From NCBI GenBank assembly GCA_022566735.1, contig JADFIG010000003.1:62001-126000 (forward strand): a DNA stretch of 64,000 bases, written 5' to 3'. The position numbers and the translations under genes are program-made. This DNA comes from Pseudomonadota bacterium. GTDB lineage: Bacteria > Pseudomonadota > Gammaproteobacteria > Burkholderiales > Burkholderiaceae_C. Under the pieces are notes generated by a model. It worked only from the letters and a program-made list of their open reading frames with translations. It searched no databases and had not been told where the DNA came from. This document shows, piece by piece, positions 56,235 through 64,000 of this stretch. The first letter of the stretch is position 1, and every line of letters starts with the position of its first letter.

Positions 56235-57497
56235 TCAGCCTCGCGGGGCGCGCCGCACCTGCAGGCGGCCATCGGTCAGGGCATCGACCTGCACGCCGGA
56301 AGCGCCCAGGCGCGCACGGAACTGGCTCAGGTCGTCGGGGCCCCAGCCGGCCGGCGGCATCAGCGTCAGGGCGGTGCCGTCGTACTGCAGGGAGGCAGTC
56401 GGGCGCAGCGGCGGCCAGGCCATGGCCACCACCCCCATCAGGGATTCGAGGTCGTTGTCGCCGATGGCGCCGGCCGCGGCCCGCAGGGTTTCGGTCTCGC
56501 GCTGCATCTGCACCGGCGCATCCAGCACCACCTGCACCTGCGGGTGGGCCTGCTTGAGGATGCGCGTGAGCTCGCTGCGCTTGCCCTGCACCTGCTGCTT
56601 TTGCTGCCAGGCCCAGAGGTTGAGGCCCAGCAACTGCACGCCCACCAGCGCCATCAGGCCGACACGGGCCGGACGCCATTGCGGGCTCATGAGGCGGCGC
56701 CACTGGTCGGCCAGGGCATGGACACCCTTGCTGCGCGGCGTCAGCTCGAACTGCAGCAGGTTCCACAGGGAGCGCGCGGCCATCAGCAGGTGCTCGGACT
56801 CGGTCTGCACCGTCACGGCACGGCCCAGCCAGCGCTCGGCCGGCGAGGCCACCGGCGGGGTGGCATGGAAGCGGGTCTGCACGGGCAGCGGGTCAGGCAA
56901 CAGGCCACGCGCCAGGCTGCCGGCCACCGGCCAGGTGGCCACGCCTTCGGCCGTCGACCAGGTCAGCAGCATCTCCCCGGCCGCATCGCCTTCGGCGAGG
57001 GTGCCACCCTGGGCCTCGTGGAAATAGGCCGTGGCCGGTTCGTCGGGGGCCACGCCAGGCACCACGCGCTCCACGCGCAGCTTGGCCTTTTCCAGGGCCA
57101 TGAGCTGGCTGGTCAGCCAGGTGTGGTCGCACACCGCCACCCAGGCCTTCTGCCCGGCCTTGGCCTGGGGTGCCAGGGCCAGGTGCAATTCTTCGGGGTC
57201 GTCCAGCAACACCTCTTCCAGCAGGCCGGCCAGCGCGGCACGCAGGCGGGCGGCCGGCGCCTTGGGCACCGACACCTGGTGCCAGCTCAGGTCGGTGGCG
57301 GCCATCACGGCCACCACGCTGTCGGCGCGCGGCAGCATCGCGGCCACACAGCGGCCATGGCGGCTCACGCTGATGCCGTCGGTGCTGAGCACGTAGCCAT
57401 ACTCCCGCGGCCCCGCGCTGGCGGAAGCGGCATCAGGCGCCGGGGCATCGGCCTGATGGCGGGCGCGCGTCGGCAGTTGGATGATGAGGAGGCTCAT
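56235..57497 (-). CDS. gspL: Type II secretion protein GspL
   Basis: A 420-residue protein that links GspE to the membrane. The cytoplasmic actin-like domain includes LSWHQVSVPKAPAARLRAAL and EELHLALAPQAKAGQKAWVA, one membrane helix lies near residue 275-295 (VGLMALVGVQLLGLNLWAW) and a periplasmic ferredoxin-like domain follows (ESLMGVVAMAWPPLRPTAS, FRARLGASGVQVDALTDG). It starts 200 bp after gspK, a gap that is large for this otherwise tight operon. Confidence 0.88.
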   Translation of the reverse strand: MSLLIIQLPTRARHQADAPAPDAASASAGPREYGYVLSTDGISVSRHGRCVAAMLPRADSVVAVMAATDLSWHQVSVPKAPAARLRAALAGLLEEVLLDDPEELHLALAPQAKAGQKAWVAVCDHTWLTSQLMALEKAKLRVERVVPGVAPDEPATAYFHEAQGGTLAEGDAAGEMLLTWSTAEGVATWPVAGSLARGLLPDPLPVQTRFHATPPVASPAERWLGRAVTVQTESEHLLMAARSLWNLLQFELTPRSKGVHALADQWRRLMSPQWRPARVGLMALVGVQLLGLNLWAWQQKQQVQGKRSELTRILKQAHPQVQVVLDAPVQMQRETETLRAAAGAIGDNDLESLMGVVAMAWPPLRPTASLQYDGTALTLMPPAGWGPDDLSQFRARLGASGVQVDALTDGRLQVRRAPRG

Positions 57498-57653
57498 GCC
57501 GTTGGGGTCAATCGCTGGGATGACGGGTCAGGTGGCGGGGCGGATCACGGAACGGTCTGCCCGCGCGAGGGACGGGGGGCAAAAACGCGCCATGCGCGGC
57601 AAATGCCACAAGCTTAGGCGCCCAGGCATTGTAGGAGCGCTGAAATAGCGCCC

Positions 57654-57682
57654 TTTTAAGGATTGATACCGGCTTGGCGCAA
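57654..57682 (-). promoter_or_regulatory. Possible internal promoter between gspK and gspL
   Basis: In the 200-bp gspK-gspL gap the minus strand reads TTGCGC, 17 bp and TTAAAA. A small hairpin (GCGCT-loop-AGCGC) and TACAAT lie just downstream. The -35 is only partly consensus. A promoter here would let gspLMNDEF be expressed apart from the pseudopilins. Confidence 0.3.
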
Positions 57683-57697
57683 GACGCCACACCCGCG

Positions 57698-58732
57698 TCA
57701 TGGGTCAGGGGGAGGATCGGCGCCACGGTCGATCCCCGAAAAGCGCGACTGGTGGCGCACGGTGACCTCGTCGCCCGAGCGCTGCACCAGGTGGCGCTGC
57801 TCGATGACGTTGTCCTCCAGGCGCAGGCGGCCGCGCACCTCGAACCAGCTGCTCTTGATGTCCAGGCGCCCCATGTTCCAGCTGCCCGCCCCCAGCGTGC
57901 TGCGCACCTCGTCGGTGGTCTTGAACGCGGCGCGCTGGCGGGTCTGCACCAGCCGGGCGGCCCGCGCCAGGTCCAGGTTCTCCACCGCGGCGGCGATCAC
58001 CTCCTTGGGGGCGGTGTTGACGTTGACCAGCGTCTGCTCCGGCAGCAGGGTCAGGTAAGGACGCAGGCGCTCCAGGGTGGCCGCATCGATGCCCAGCCAG
58101 ATCAGCTGGTCGAAGGTCTGCGGCACCAGCGGCGCGCGCTGGCGCGCCTCCTCCCCGCCCAGCTTCTCCAGGAAAGCCGGGTTGCCCGACTGGACCGACA
58201 GCGCCGCCAGCATGGCGCGGCGCAGGGCCTGGGCCAGGCCATCGCCCAGGGTCGGCGGCAGGCCCGCGTTCTCGCACAGGCGCTTGAGCGATGCCAGTTC
58301 TTCCGCCACGATGTCGCCCTCGGGCGAGACCACGTTGCGCAGGTTGTAGTGCGAGGTGACGTCCTCGACCTTGCCCGACAGGAAGGCCTCCGGGGCATCG
58401 TCGTCGCCCGTGTTGTTGCTGTCGGCCGCCAGGAAGGTGGACAGGCGCGCCTCGGCCAGCGGGATCGCCCAGGGCTCGCCGAGGTGGTCGGGGCCGCCGT
58501 TGCGGGCGTCCTCGCGCAGGATCAGGCGGGCCCAGTCCAGCGCGCCGCTGAGCACCCAGGTGGCCTGCGAACGCACCCGCTCGGCGCCCTCGACCTGCAC
58601 CGCCCGCCACTGCTGCCAGACCATCGACGACGAGATGGTGGCCACCAGCGTCACGATGACCATGGCCATCAGCAAGGCCGCGCCGCGCTGGCCACGGCGC
58701 GCGAGTGGGGACGTGGGGTGCTTGGGCTTCAT
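57698..58732 (-). CDS. gspK: Type II secretion minor pseudopilin GspK
   Basis: A 344-residue pseudopilin, the tip subunit. The leader is MKPKHPTSPLARRGQRG with cleavage before AALLMAMVIVTLVATISSS; the usual Glu5 is missing, which is normal for GspK. The large soluble domain has DDDAPEAFLSGKVEDVTSHY and NVNTAPKEVIAAAVENLD, the latter a helix-hairpin segment. The ATG at 58732 overlaps the gspJ stop by 4 bp (ATGA). Confidence 0.92.
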   Translation of the reverse strand: MKPKHPTSPLARRGQRGAALLMAMVIVTLVATISSSMVWQQWRAVQVEGAERVRSQATWVLSGALDWARLILREDARNGGPDHLGEPWAIPLAEARLSTFLAADSNNTGDDDAPEAFLSGKVEDVTSHYNLRNVVSPEGDIVAEELASLKRLCENAGLPPTLGDGLAQALRRAMLAALSVQSGNPAFLEKLGGEEARQRAPLVPQTFDQLIWLGIDAATLERLRPYLTLLPEQTLVNVNTAPKEVIAAAVENLDLARAARLVQTRQRAAFKTTDEVRSTLGAGSWNMGRLDIKSSWFEVRGRLRLEDNVIEQRHLVQRSGDEVTVRHQSRFSGIDRGADPPPDP

Positions 58733-59448
58733 GGCTGGGGAGGCAACATCATGTCGCGGGAGACGACGCCGGCCATGCCGCTGCCTTCGCCCAGGGTGAG
58801 TTGCGAGCGCACCGCCTGCGGCAATTGCTCGCGGCTGAGCAGGGACGCCACCGCCCCCTGGTCGCCCGACACCCCGGCGGGGCCTGGCGCAGCCTCGGCG
58901 CCCGAGGCGGCCGATGCCGCGGCAGCCGGCGCTGCGCCCGGCGCCCGCACGACGTTGCCAGAAGACTGGCAGTTGCTCAGGCTGCCGCTGCGGAAACAGT
59001 ACACCTGCCAGCCGTCCACGCCCTGCAGCGCCACCAGGGTGCCCGGCTCGCGGCCCTGCAGCTGGGTGGCCCGCCGCCAGTGCTCCTGCAGCTCGCCCAC
59101 GCGGGATGTTTCCGGGCTGGCCCAGCGCAGCAGCCGGCGCTCCCGCACCGTCCAGACCACCACCTGCACCCCGGCGGCCGTGCGGCGCGTCAGGCGCAGG
59201 CTGCCGCCATCGAACTGCATGCCCGTGACGATCTGGGTGTCCGTCACCTGCGACAGGTCGGCCTCCAGCTGGGTCATCACCGACTGCAGGCGCAGCGTCT
59301 GCTGCAGGCTGCCATCGGCCACCTGCCGCGCCGTGCTGATGGCGTCCAGCCCCTTCCAGGCCGTGGCCGCCAGCACCGACAGGATGAGCAAGGCCACCAG
59401 CACCTCGATCAGGGTGAAGCCGCGGGCGAGGGTGGGGAAAGATCGCAT
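58729..59448 (-). CDS. gspJ: Type II secretion minor pseudopilin GspJ
   Basis: A 239-residue pseudopilin. The prepilin leader ends in ARG and the mature start is FTLIEVLVALLILSVLAATA with Glu5. The soluble domain includes LQSVMTQLEADLSQVTDTQI and a low-complexity Ala/Pro region (APAAAASAASGAEAAPGPA) that is unusual for GspJ and lies before the C-terminal end. It follows gspI with 3 bp between and overlaps gspK by 4 bp. Confidence 0.9.
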   Translation of the reverse strand: MRSFPTLARGFTLIEVLVALLILSVLAATAWKGLDAISTARQVADGSLQQTLRLQSVMTQLEADLSQVTDTQIVTGMQFDGGSLRLTRRTAAGVQVVVWTVRERRLLRWASPETSRVGELQEHWRRATQLQGREPGTLVALQGVDGWQVYCFRSGSLSNCQSSGNVVRAPGAAPAAAASAASGAEAAPGPAGVSGDQGAVASLLSREQLPQAVRSQLTLGEGSGMAGVVSRDMMLPPQP

Positions 59449-59451
59449 CGT

Positions 59452-59829
59452 TCAGAAACGCGACAGCACGGTCGACAGCTTCACGATGGGCTGCTGCTGC
59501 TCGTCCAGCACCTGGGCATCGACCCGGCGGAAATTGACGTTGGGCGTGGGCCGCACCACCAGGTGCCCCGGCAGCTGGCGCCCCATCTGCTGGCAGCCGA
59601 AATCGCTGTCGCCCACCGGCGGGAACACCTTGCCCAGCTTGAGCGCGGTGAGCTGGTTCTCGGCGCACCACTGCGCCGCGGTCAGGTCGCTCATGCGCTG
59701 GGCGTTGACGGTCAGGCCACCGGCGGCCTTGATGCCCGCGGTCAGCGTGATCGCCACGATGGCCAGGGCCACCAGCACCTCGATGAGGGTCATGCCGCGG
59801 CCCGCGCGCGGCTCAGGACGGCTGGCCAA
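59452..59829 (-). CDS. gspI: Type II secretion minor pseudopilin GspI (TTG start)
   Basis: A 125-residue pseudopilin. The mature protein begins MTLIEVLVALAIVAITLTAG after a Gly, with Glu5 in place. The first methionine codon is at the cleavage site itself, so a start there would give no leader. A TTG at 59829 with AAGGGGG five bases upstream gives a 12-residue leader MASRPEPRAGRG and is the likely start. That start lies 17 bp inside gspH. The WCAENQL segment and C-terminal REQQQP-like loop match GspI. Confidence 0.85.
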   Translation of the reverse strand: MASRPEPRAGRGMTLIEVLVALAIVAITLTAGIKAAGGLTVNAQRMSDLTAAQWCAENQLTALKLGKVFPPVGDSDFGCQQMGRQLPGHLVVRPTPNVNFRRVDAQVLDEQQQPIVKLSTVLSRF

Positions 59830-60313
59830 GCAGGCCCCCTTGCTGGCTCACCTGCGCAGGCTCGGCCGTCAGCACCTCGAACGGCCCCAGGCCATCGGTG
59901 CCGATGACGATCTGCTTGTCCTCCAGCCGCAGGATGATGCGCTGGGCCCCGATGACGGGCTCCGGACCCAGCACGATGCTGCGCCCGCCCACCACCTCGG
60001 CCCGGACCTCGCGCGCCATCCAGCGCACCGGCGGCATCAGGGCGGGCGGCAGGCCCAGGAACTGGAAATCGGCCTCATCGCCCTTGGGCTGCGGCACCCA
60101 CAGCACGGTCAAGGCGCCCGAGCGCGCCTGGGTGCGTGCCGACTCGATGAGCGCGATCAGGCGGGCGGCCTCGCGCTCCAGGCGCGTGCTCGATGTGTCG
60201 GGGATGGCGAAGCTGACCACGGCCGTGGTGATGGCGATCATGGCCACCACGACCATGAGTTCCAGCAGCGTGAAGCCACGCTGGCGTGCGTCGCGCAGGC
60301 CGCTCAGGGTCAC
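59813..60313 (-). CDS. gspH: Type II secretion minor pseudopilin GspH
   Basis: A 166-residue pseudopilin. The leader VTLSGLRDARQRG is followed by FTLLELMVVVAMIAITTAVV with Glu5. The soluble domain includes EREAARLIALIESARTQARS, the conserved GspH helix. The GTG start at 60313 overlaps the gspG stop (GTGA). The C-terminus overlaps the gspI start by 17 bp. Confidence 0.88.
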   Translation of the reverse strand: MTLSGLRDARQRGFTLLELMVVVAMIAITTAVVSFAIPDTSSTRLEREAARLIALIESARTQARSGALTVLWVPQPKGDEADFQFLGLPPALMPPVRWMAREVRAEVVGGRSIVLGPEPVIGAQRIILRLEDKQIVIGTDGLGPFEVLTAEPAQVSQQGGLLGQPS

Positions 60314-60768
60314 TGCCAGGAACCGATGTCGGCGTCCCGGCCTTCGCCGCCGCTCTGGCCGTCGGCCCCGAAGCTGAACACATCGACCGCGCCCTTCACG
60401 CCCGGGCTGACGAACTGGTACGGATTGCCCCAGGGATCGGCCGGCAGCTTTTCCAGGTAGGGCTTCCAGTTCGGCGGGATGGGGGTGGTCGTGGGCTTGG
60501 CCACCAGGGCCTTCAGACCCTGTTCGGCCGTGGGGAAGCGCTGGTTGTCGAGCTTGTAGAGCTTGAGCGCCTGCATCACGTTGCTGATGTCGGTCCTGGC
60601 CGCGGTCACGCGGGCGTCGTCGGCGCGGTCCAGCACATTGGGCACGATCAACGCGGCCAGCAACCCGATGATGACCAGCACCACCATCAATTCGATCAGC
60701 GTGAAGCCACGCTGGGCAGCACCTGCGGCCTCCCGGGCCCAGCGCGGGGTGTGAGCAAACGTCTTCAT
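60310..60768 (-). CDS. gspG: Type II secretion major pseudopilin GspG
   Basis: A 152-residue major pseudopilin. The leader ends QRG and the mature part starts FTLIELMVVLVIIGLLAALI with Glu5. The calcium-binding and family segments are DNQRFPTAEQGLKALVAKPT, DPWGNPYQFVSPG and FSFGADGQSGGEG. It is the first gene of the minus-strand gsp operon. The start ATG at 60768 gives a leader of about 24 residues. Confidence 0.95.
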   Translation of the reverse strand: MKTFAHTPRWAREAAGAAQRGFTLIELMVVLVIIGLLAALIVPNVLDRADDARVTAARTDISNVMQALKLYKLDNQRFPTAEQGLKALVAKPTTTPIPPNWKPYLEKLPADPWGNPYQFVSPGVKGAVDVFSFGADGQSGGEGRDADIGSWQ

Positions 60769-60905
60769 GTTCCAGTCCAAGGGTGTGGTTTCTGCGGCGC
60801 AAGCATGCCCGAGGGCCAGATGGCCGCGACGCGGGATCAACCCGGGGATCACCGGCCATCTCCGCGGCGCACGATGCGTTCGGCAACCATCATAATGTCC
60901 ACATC

Positions 60906-61571
60906 ATGGCATCACGTCTCTTTGCTCTCATCGTCTGGGCCGCCGTGGCCGCCAGCCTGGCCTTCTGGGGCCTGCGCTGGATCGCCCGCCCCGCGGGAGT
61001 GCCCACGAACGCGTCGCCCGTGACCCTCGATGCCGGCTCGCATGGCGACACCCACCGCCTGCTGGCCGGCCCCGCCCCCGCTGGCAGCGCCCCGGCCGCC
61101 GACCCGGGCGCCGCCTCGGCCCTGGCTGCGCGCCTCAGGTTGCTGGGCGTGGTCGCTCCCCGCAGCGGCACCGAGCAAGGCGTGGCCCTGCTGTCGGTCG
61201 ATGGCAAGCCGCCGCGTGCCGTGCGCGTGGGCGGCACGGTCGATGGCGAGATGACGCTGCTGTCCCTCCACCAGCGCGGCGCCCAGATCGGCCCCAGCCG
61301 CGGGCCGGCCGTGCTGTCGCTGGAGCTGCCGCCGCTGCCACCGCCCAGCACGGGTGCGCTGCCGCCGCCCACGGGCGTCACGACCACCCCGCCGCCCGGC
61401 ACCGCCCCCCACATGGCCCCCGCCGCGCCACCCGCCATGGGCGGTGCCCCTCGCGGCACCTTGACCCCCGGCCTGCTGCCCCCGCCCGGCACGTCTGGCG
61501 CACGCCTGCCCGCCGCCCCCGACGCCGCGGCCAGTGGCGCCGGCATGGCACCGCCCGCGGACAACACCTGA
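60906..61571 (+). CDS. gspC: Type II secretion protein GspC
   Basis: A 221-residue inner-membrane protein. A membrane helix (LFALIVWAAVAASLAFWGL) is followed by a linker and an HR-like domain (ALAARLRLLGVVAPRSGTEQ, VALLSVDGKPPRAVRVGGTV, GEMTLLSLHQRGAQIGPS) that contacts GspD. The C-terminus is a Pro/Gly/Ala-rich tail with no PDZ or coiled-coil domain, so it is shorter than in Vibrio or Klebsiella. It is divergent from gspG, with about 137 bp between. CATAAT at 60891 could serve as a -10 with almost no leader. Confidence 0.82.
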   Translation: MASRLFALIVWAAVAASLAFWGLRWIARPAGVPTNASPVTLDAGSHGDTHRLLAGPAPAGSAPAADPGAASALAARLRLLGVVAPRSGTEQGVALLSVDGKPPRAVRVGGTVDGEMTLLSLHQRGAQIGPSRGPAVLSLELPPLPPPSTGALPPPTGVTTTPPPGTAPHMAPAAPPAMGGAPRGTLTPGLLPPPGTSGARLPAAPDAAASGAGMAPPADNT

Positions 61572-61581
61572 ACCCGGCGCG

Positions 61582-61638
61582 CACAGACGCCACAGACGCC
61601 ACAGACGCCAGCACAAAGGCACCGGCACAAAGGCACCC
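61582..61638 (+). repeat. Two adjacent tandem repeats after gspC
   Basis: CACAGACGC occurs three times (61582-61608). GCACAAAGGCACCG/C occurs twice (61611-61638), and its second copy supplies part of the terminator stem. No coding capacity. Confidence 0.9.
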
Positions 61639-61654
61639 CGAGGGGTGCCTTTTT
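61631..61654 (+). terminator. Intrinsic terminator of gspC
   Basis: AGGCACCCC and GGGGTGCCT pair in a tight hairpin followed by TTTT on the plus strand. It also sits between gspC and the convergent ilvA and may serve both, since the minus strand ends in A-rich sequence before the stem. Confidence 0.8.
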
Positions 61655-61690
61655 CATGGCGGGCGACGAGGTGTGTCGCCGCGGTCGGTT

Positions 61691-63331
61691 TCAGCGCAGA
61701 AACAGGCGATACACCGGGTTGCGCGTTTCGTCCACGTAGGCATAGCCCAGCGTGTCGAGCACCTTGGGGATGCGGGCCTGCTCGTCCTTGGGCACCTGCA
61801 GGCCCACCAGGATGCGGCCATAGTCCGCGCCCTGGTTGCGGTAGTGGAACAGGCTGATGTTCCAGCCCGGCGGCAAGCTGGTCAGGAAACCCATCAGCGC
61901 CCCCGGGCGCTCCGGGAAGATGAAGCTGTAGAGGCGCTCGCCCGCGGCCAGGGACGACCGCCCGCCCACCATGTGGCGGATGTGCGTCTTGGCCAGCTCG
62001 TCGTGGGTCAGGTCCACCGTGCCGAAGCCCTGCGCCTTGAAGGCCTTGGCGATCTGCCTGGACTCGCCCTTCTCCCGCGTGCTCAGGCCCACGAACACGT
62101 GCGCCTGCTTCTCGTCGGAGATGCGGTAGTTGAACTCGGTCACGCTGCGCGGGCCGATGGTCTCGCAGAAGCGCTTGAAGGAGCCGCGCTCCTCCGGGAT
62201 GGTCACTGCCAGCAGGGCCTCGCGCTCCTCACCCACCTCGGCACGCTCGGCGACGAAGCGCAGGCGGTCGAAGTTCATGTTCGCGCCGCAGTTGATGGCG
62301 ATGTAGGTCTTGCCCTGGCCGCCATGGCGCTCGGCGTACTGCTTGAGCGCCGCCACCCCCATGGCGCCGGCCGGCTCGACGATGGCGCGCGTGTCCTGGT
62401 AGATGTCCTTGATGGCCGCGCACACGGCATCTGTGTTGACGGTGACGAAGTCATCGACCAGCTCGCGCGTCAGGCGCAAGGTCTCCTCGCCCACCAGCTT
62501 GACGGCCGTGCCGTCCGAGAACAGGCCGACGTCGGGCAGCGTCACGCGCTCGCCCGCCTTGACCGAGCGCACCATGGCGTCCGAGTCGCTCATCTGCACG
62601 CCGATCACCTTCACCTCGGGGCGCACGGCCTTCACGTAGGCGGCCACGCCACTGATGAGGCCACCACCGCCGATGGCCACGAAGATGCCGTCGATCGGGC
62701 CCGGGTGCTGGCGCAGGATCTCCATGGCCACCGTGCCCTGGCCTGCGATGACATCGGGGTCGTCGAAGGGGTGGACGAAGGTCATGCCCTTCTTGCGCTC
62801 CAGTTCCTTGGCGTGCAGGGCCGCATCGGAATAGCTCTCGCCGTGCAGCACGATCTGCACGTTGTCGCCGCCGAAGCTGCGCACCGCGTCGATCTTGACC
62901 TGCGGCGTGGTCGTCGGCATGACGATGGTGGCCTGGCAGCCCAGGCGCCGGGCGCCCATGGCCACGCCCTGGGCATGGTTGCCGGCCGAGGCGCAGATGA
63001 CGCCCTTGCCCAGTTGCGCCTTGCTCAGCCCGGCCATCTTGTTGTAGGCGCCGCGCAGCTTGAAGCTGAACACCGGCTGCTTGTCCTCGCGCTTGAAATA
63101 GACCTGGTGGCCCAGGCGGCGCGACAGGCTGCGCGCCTCGTCCAAGGGGCTCTCGATGGCCACGTCGTACACGTGGCTGGTGAGGATCTTGCGGAGGTAG
63201 TCCTGGGGGGTCAGGGGCGCGGGCACGGCGGCCTTGCCGAGGCGTGCATGCTTGGCGGCCTTGTGCGGCGCCGTCTTGTCGGCAGAGGGGGTGAGGGGCT
63301 TCTTCTTGGCGACAGGGCGCGCGGTGGACAT
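61691..63331 (-). CDS. ilvA: Threonine ammonia-lyase, biosynthetic
   Basis: A 546-residue PLP enzyme converting threonine to 2-oxobutanoate, first step to isoleucine. The PLP lysine is Lys91 in FSFKLRGAYNK, the phosphate-binding loop is in AIGGGGLISG and SAGNHAQG is present. Two C-terminal ACT-like domains (GSFKRFCETIGPRSVTEF, GALMGFLTSLPPGWNISL) mark the biosynthetic type feedback-inhibited by isoleucine. A Lys/Ala-rich N-terminal tail of about 38 residues is an extension. GGAG precedes the ATG at 63331; a TTG at 63337 would add two residues. Confidence 0.93.
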   Translation of the reverse strand: MSTARPVAKKKPLTPSADKTAPHKAAKHARLGKAAVPAPLTPQDYLRKILTSHVYDVAIESPLDEARSLSRRLGHQVYFKREDKQPVFSFKLRGAYNKMAGLSKAQLGKGVICASAGNHAQGVAMGARRLGCQATIVMPTTTPQVKIDAVRSFGGDNVQIVLHGESYSDAALHAKELERKKGMTFVHPFDDPDVIAGQGTVAMEILRQHPGPIDGIFVAIGGGGLISGVAAYVKAVRPEVKVIGVQMSDSDAMVRSVKAGERVTLPDVGLFSDGTAVKLVGEETLRLTRELVDDFVTVNTDAVCAAIKDIYQDTRAIVEPAGAMGVAALKQYAERHGGQGKTYIAINCGANMNFDRLRFVAERAEVGEEREALLAVTIPEERGSFKRFCETIGPRSVTEFNYRISDEKQAHVFVGLSTREKGESRQIAKAFKAQGFGTVDLTHDELAKTHIRHMVGGRSSLAAGERLYSFIFPERPGALMGFLTSLPPGWNISLFHYRNQGADYGRILVGLQVPKDEQARIPKVLDTLGYAYVDETRNPVYRLFLR

Positions 63332-63394
63332 GGACAAGGCTCCGGGGAGATCACAGCTGCTGAGCCTGACAGTCTAGCGCGCCGCACACGGACG

Positions 63395-63422
63395 AAAAAA
63401 AACCCGCCGGGGTCGGCGGGTT
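63395..63422 (-). terminator. Intrinsic terminator of the atp operon
   Basis: On the minus strand AACCCGCCG and CGGCGGGTT pair (9 bp, 4-base loop) and eight T residues follow. It lies about 45 bp after the atpC stop. A strong Rho-independent terminator. Confidence 0.92.
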
Positions 63423-63464
63423 CCATCGAGGTGCGCGAGACGCTTGCGCGAGGCAAGCACCCGG

Positions 63465-63881
63465 TCACTTCTTGCGCAGGCGGCGGATGGCTGCCAGCTG
63501 GGCCACCAGTTCGGCCAGCTCGCTCTGGGCGGCGGCCAGATCCAGGTCACCCTTGGCGTTCTGCAGGGCCTCTTCGGCCAGGCGCTTGGCCTCGCTGGCC
63601 TTGGCTTCGTCCAGGTCCTTGCCGCGGATGGCGGTGTCGGCCAGAACGGTCACGCAGTGAGGCTGCACTTCCAGGATGCCGCCGGCCACGAAGACGAACT
63701 CTTCTTCCTTGTTGTCGGCGCGCTGGATGCGCACGGCGCCCGGCTTGATGCGCGTGATCAGGGGGGCGTGCTTCGGCAGGATGCCGAGCTCACCCACCTC
63801 ACCCGGCAGGGACACCAGGGTGGCTTCGCCGGAGAAGATGGACTCTTCGGCGGAAACCACATCGACGTGAATGGTGGACAT
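63465..63881 (-). CDS. atpC: ATP synthase epsilon subunit
   Basis: A 138-residue F1 epsilon subunit, part of the central stalk. The beta-sandwich half starts [20 protein letters not shown] and includes [19 protein letters not shown] and [20 protein letters not shown]. The helical hairpin [20 protein letters not shown] ends the protein. Normal length. It follows atpD with a 65-bp gap and is the last gene of the atp operon. Confidence 0.95.
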   Translation of the reverse strand: MSTIHVDVVSAEESIFSGEATLVSLPGEVGELGILPKHAPLITRIKPGAVRIQRADNKEEEFVFVAGGILEVQPHCVTVLADTAIRGKDLDEAKASEAKRLAEEALQNAKGDLDLAAAQSELAELVAQLAAIRRLRKK

Positions 63882-63907
63882 GGTGCTCTTTCAGTGAGAG
63901 CGACCGA

Positions 63908-63937
63908 CCGGACGCGCCCCGCGAAGGGCCCGTCCGG
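63908..63937. other. Hairpin between atpD and atpC
   Basis: CCGGACG (63908-63914) and CGTCCGG (63931-63937) form a 7-bp stem with additional CCC-GGG pairs inside. With no T-tract it is more likely to affect RNA stability or stoichiometry than to terminate. Confidence 0.55.
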
Positions 63938-63946
63938 AGCAGCCGC

Positions 63947-64000
63947 TTAGTTCAGGGCTGCCTTGGCCTTCTCGAAGGCCTCGTCGATGGTGCCGACCAT
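63947..64000 (-). CDS. atpD: ATP synthase beta subunit, C-terminal end (cut by window edge)
   Basis: Only the last 17 residues are in the window: MVGTIDEAFEKAKAALN followed by TAA. This is the conserved carboxy end of F1 beta. The gene continues beyond 64000. Confidence 0.9.
   Translation of the reverse strand: MVGTIDEAFEKAKAALN

Overview
The window is a chromosomal segment of very high G+C with almost wall-to-wall coding on both strands. It looks like a free-living betaproteobacterium of the order Burkholderiales. This rests on the gene repertoire: a GTP-type PEP carboxykinase, a pimelate-type dicarboxylate beta-oxidation operon, a gspGHIJKLMNDEF type II secretion operon with gspC divergent, a PEP-CTERM protein, a FliA-type promoter in front of a chemotaxis receptor, and an atpD-atpC end. 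I see no rRNA, tRNA, CRISPR array, insertion sequence, prophage or plasmid functions. The placement is inferred from gene content, not from a database search.

Layout. 1-9033: a divergent LysR regulator (partial) and a six-gene catabolic operon (hydratase/dehydrogenase fusion, thiolase, PimC-like and PimD-like acyl-CoA dehydrogenases, acyl-CoA ligase, glutaryl-CoA dehydrogenase). Together these would activate and shorten an odd-chain dicarboxylate to glutaryl-CoA and then crotonyl-CoA. 9018-12350: a membrane diguanylate cyclase and a divergent methyl-accepting chemotaxis protein. 12389-17291: small proteins, two tandem DEAD-box helicases (dbpA first), a broken AAA ATPase gene and a DUF427 protein. 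17373-23404: an MFS transporter whose ATG is out of frame because of a 10-bp tandem duplication, a His-rich exported protein, an orphan HNH-like protein, a TonB receptor and an LEA-type lipoprotein. 23423-29489: a second diguanylate cyclase, an AraC-type regulator, and two exported hydrolases (S15-like and S51 cyanophycinase-like). 29541-32113: a small protein, a methyltransferase and a PfkB kinase.

32187-37138 holds a compact three-gene SMC operon (kleisin-like, winged-helix-like, SMC ATPase). It resembles MksFEB/Wadjet but has no nuclease subunit. 37247-39969: a PEP-CTERM protein and pckG. 40448-43953: an oxyanion (tungstate/molybdate-like) ABC transporter and a MOSC protein; the ATPase has lost several catalytic motifs. 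43991-49688: a small protein, a 5'-nucleotidase, a protease-less Lon/ClpX-like AAA ATPase, a hybrid histidine kinase and an overlapping convergent LuxR-type regulator. 49791-61571: the type II secretion locus. 61691-64000: ilvA, atpC and the 3' end of atpD.

A recurring feature is short tandem duplications (9-15 bp) at gene ends, starts and leaders: 7769, 17391, 31066, 40062, 51035 and 61582. Several span stop or start codons and could change reading frames by slippage. The points most worth checking are the SMC operon, the degenerate ModC-like ATPase and the frame-switching duplication in the MFS gene.
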